Under the pieces are notes generated by a model. That model did no database searches. It was not told where the DNA came from and saw nothing but the letters and a program-made list of their open reading frames with translations. Made by a program: the position numbers and the translations under genes. Shown here in pieces: positions 22,214 through 22,423 of a stretch of 22,423 bases of DNA (its first letter is position 1; each line of letters opens with the position of its first letter). The stretch is from Cacconaster sp045617505 (GTDB taxonomy: Bacteria > Bacteroidota > Bacteroidia > Bacteroidales > UBA932): positions 1-22,423 of the forward strand of contig JAZLIS010000086.1 in NCBI GenBank assembly GCA_045617505.1. The letters run 5' to 3'.

Positions 22214-22423
22214 TTACTTCTTCAAGGCAGCTTTCTTTTCTTTCTTCACTGTAATGTCGTACATAACGGGTGCACTGATAAACAGTGACGAGTATGTACC
22301 GATAATTACACCAAGGCTGAGAGCTACGGCCATACCTCTTATGACTGCACCGCCGAAGATGGCAATGGCAAGCATAACAACGATAGTGGTACCTGAAGTA
22401 TTCACCGTACGGGCGAGGGTGCT
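22214..22423 (-). CDS. secDF: SecDF protein-export subunit, C-terminal end
   Basis: 69 codons at the window edge; the 5' part is outside. The visible part is the last two membrane segments of the SecF half: ARTVNTSGTTIVVMLAIAIF (the conserved RTxxTSxTT turn), then GGAVIRGMAVALSLGVIIGTYSSLFISAP with the GTYSS signature, and a Lys-rich tail TVKKEKKAALKK. SecDF uses proton flow to help pull secreted proteins through SecYEG. Bacteroidales carry SecD and SecF fused in one gene, which I assume here because only the SecF end is visible. Confidence 0.92.
   Translation of the reverse strand, partial: STLARTVNTSGTTIVVMLAIAIFGGAVIRGMAVALSLGVIIGTYSSLFISAPVMYDITVKKEKKAALKK

Overview
The window looks like a chromosomal segment of a Bacteroidales bacterium of roughly 50% GC. 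Four things point there. The core genes are typical of the order (DUF4290, FtsK and a LolA-like protein in a row, a fused SecDF, fimbrillin/FISUMP-type surface lipoproteins). There are many secreted carbohydrate-active proteins. Most promoters carry the Bacteroidetes -7 element TAnnTTTG. Purine-rich ribosome binding sites are mostly absent. I do not commit to a genus; a high-GC gut or rumen Bacteroidales fits.

Layout. Positions 1-1388 (-) are the 5' part of a dipeptidyl-peptidase IV gene cut by the window edge. 1389-1649 is non-coding and holds a 223-bp inverted-repeat element with a structured repeat inside it. 1650-3070 (-) is an AT-rich three-gene operon: MqsR-like toxin, MqsA-like antitoxin and SecB-like chaperone, a candidate toxin-antitoxin-chaperone (TAC) system with its own promoter and a palindrome just upstream. 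3267-5809 is a decayed block: a DUF4434 gene with two in-frame TGA codons, a small chimeric ORF copying the start of the DPP IV gene, tRNA-Val(CAC), and a sulfatase gene that has lost its catalytic region through a deletion plus frameshift. 5825-9502 carries dtd, a C1 cysteine peptidase, a GH130-like lipoprotein and a C_GCAxxG_C_C redox-type protein. 9499-14865 is housekeeping: a deoxynucleoside kinase, then DUF4290-ftsK-lolA-like, a SIMPL protein and a small lipoprotein. 14874-18174 (-) is a tight operon of a Gfo/Idh/MocA oxidoreductase, a DUF1080 protein and an MFS transporter, probably for 3-keto-sugar or polyol metabolism. A RidA-family gene is divergent from it. 19148-19760 is non-coding and repeat-rich (a MITE-like 217-bp element and the second copy of the structured repeat). 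19761-21518 (-) is a small peptide gene plus a fimbrillin/FISUMP lipoprotein. 21640-22213 is non-coding, with several strong hairpins and a candidate small RNA. The window ends inside secDF.

The most notable signals are the MqsR/MqsA/SecB-like operon with an antitoxin C-terminal tail that may be a chaperone-addiction segment; its position between a 29/32-bp direct repeat beside a tRNA gene, as in a small island; a candidate small RNA with its own promoter, two stem-loops and terminator downstream of secDF; and a two-copy repeat whose stems differ in sequence but keep pairing.
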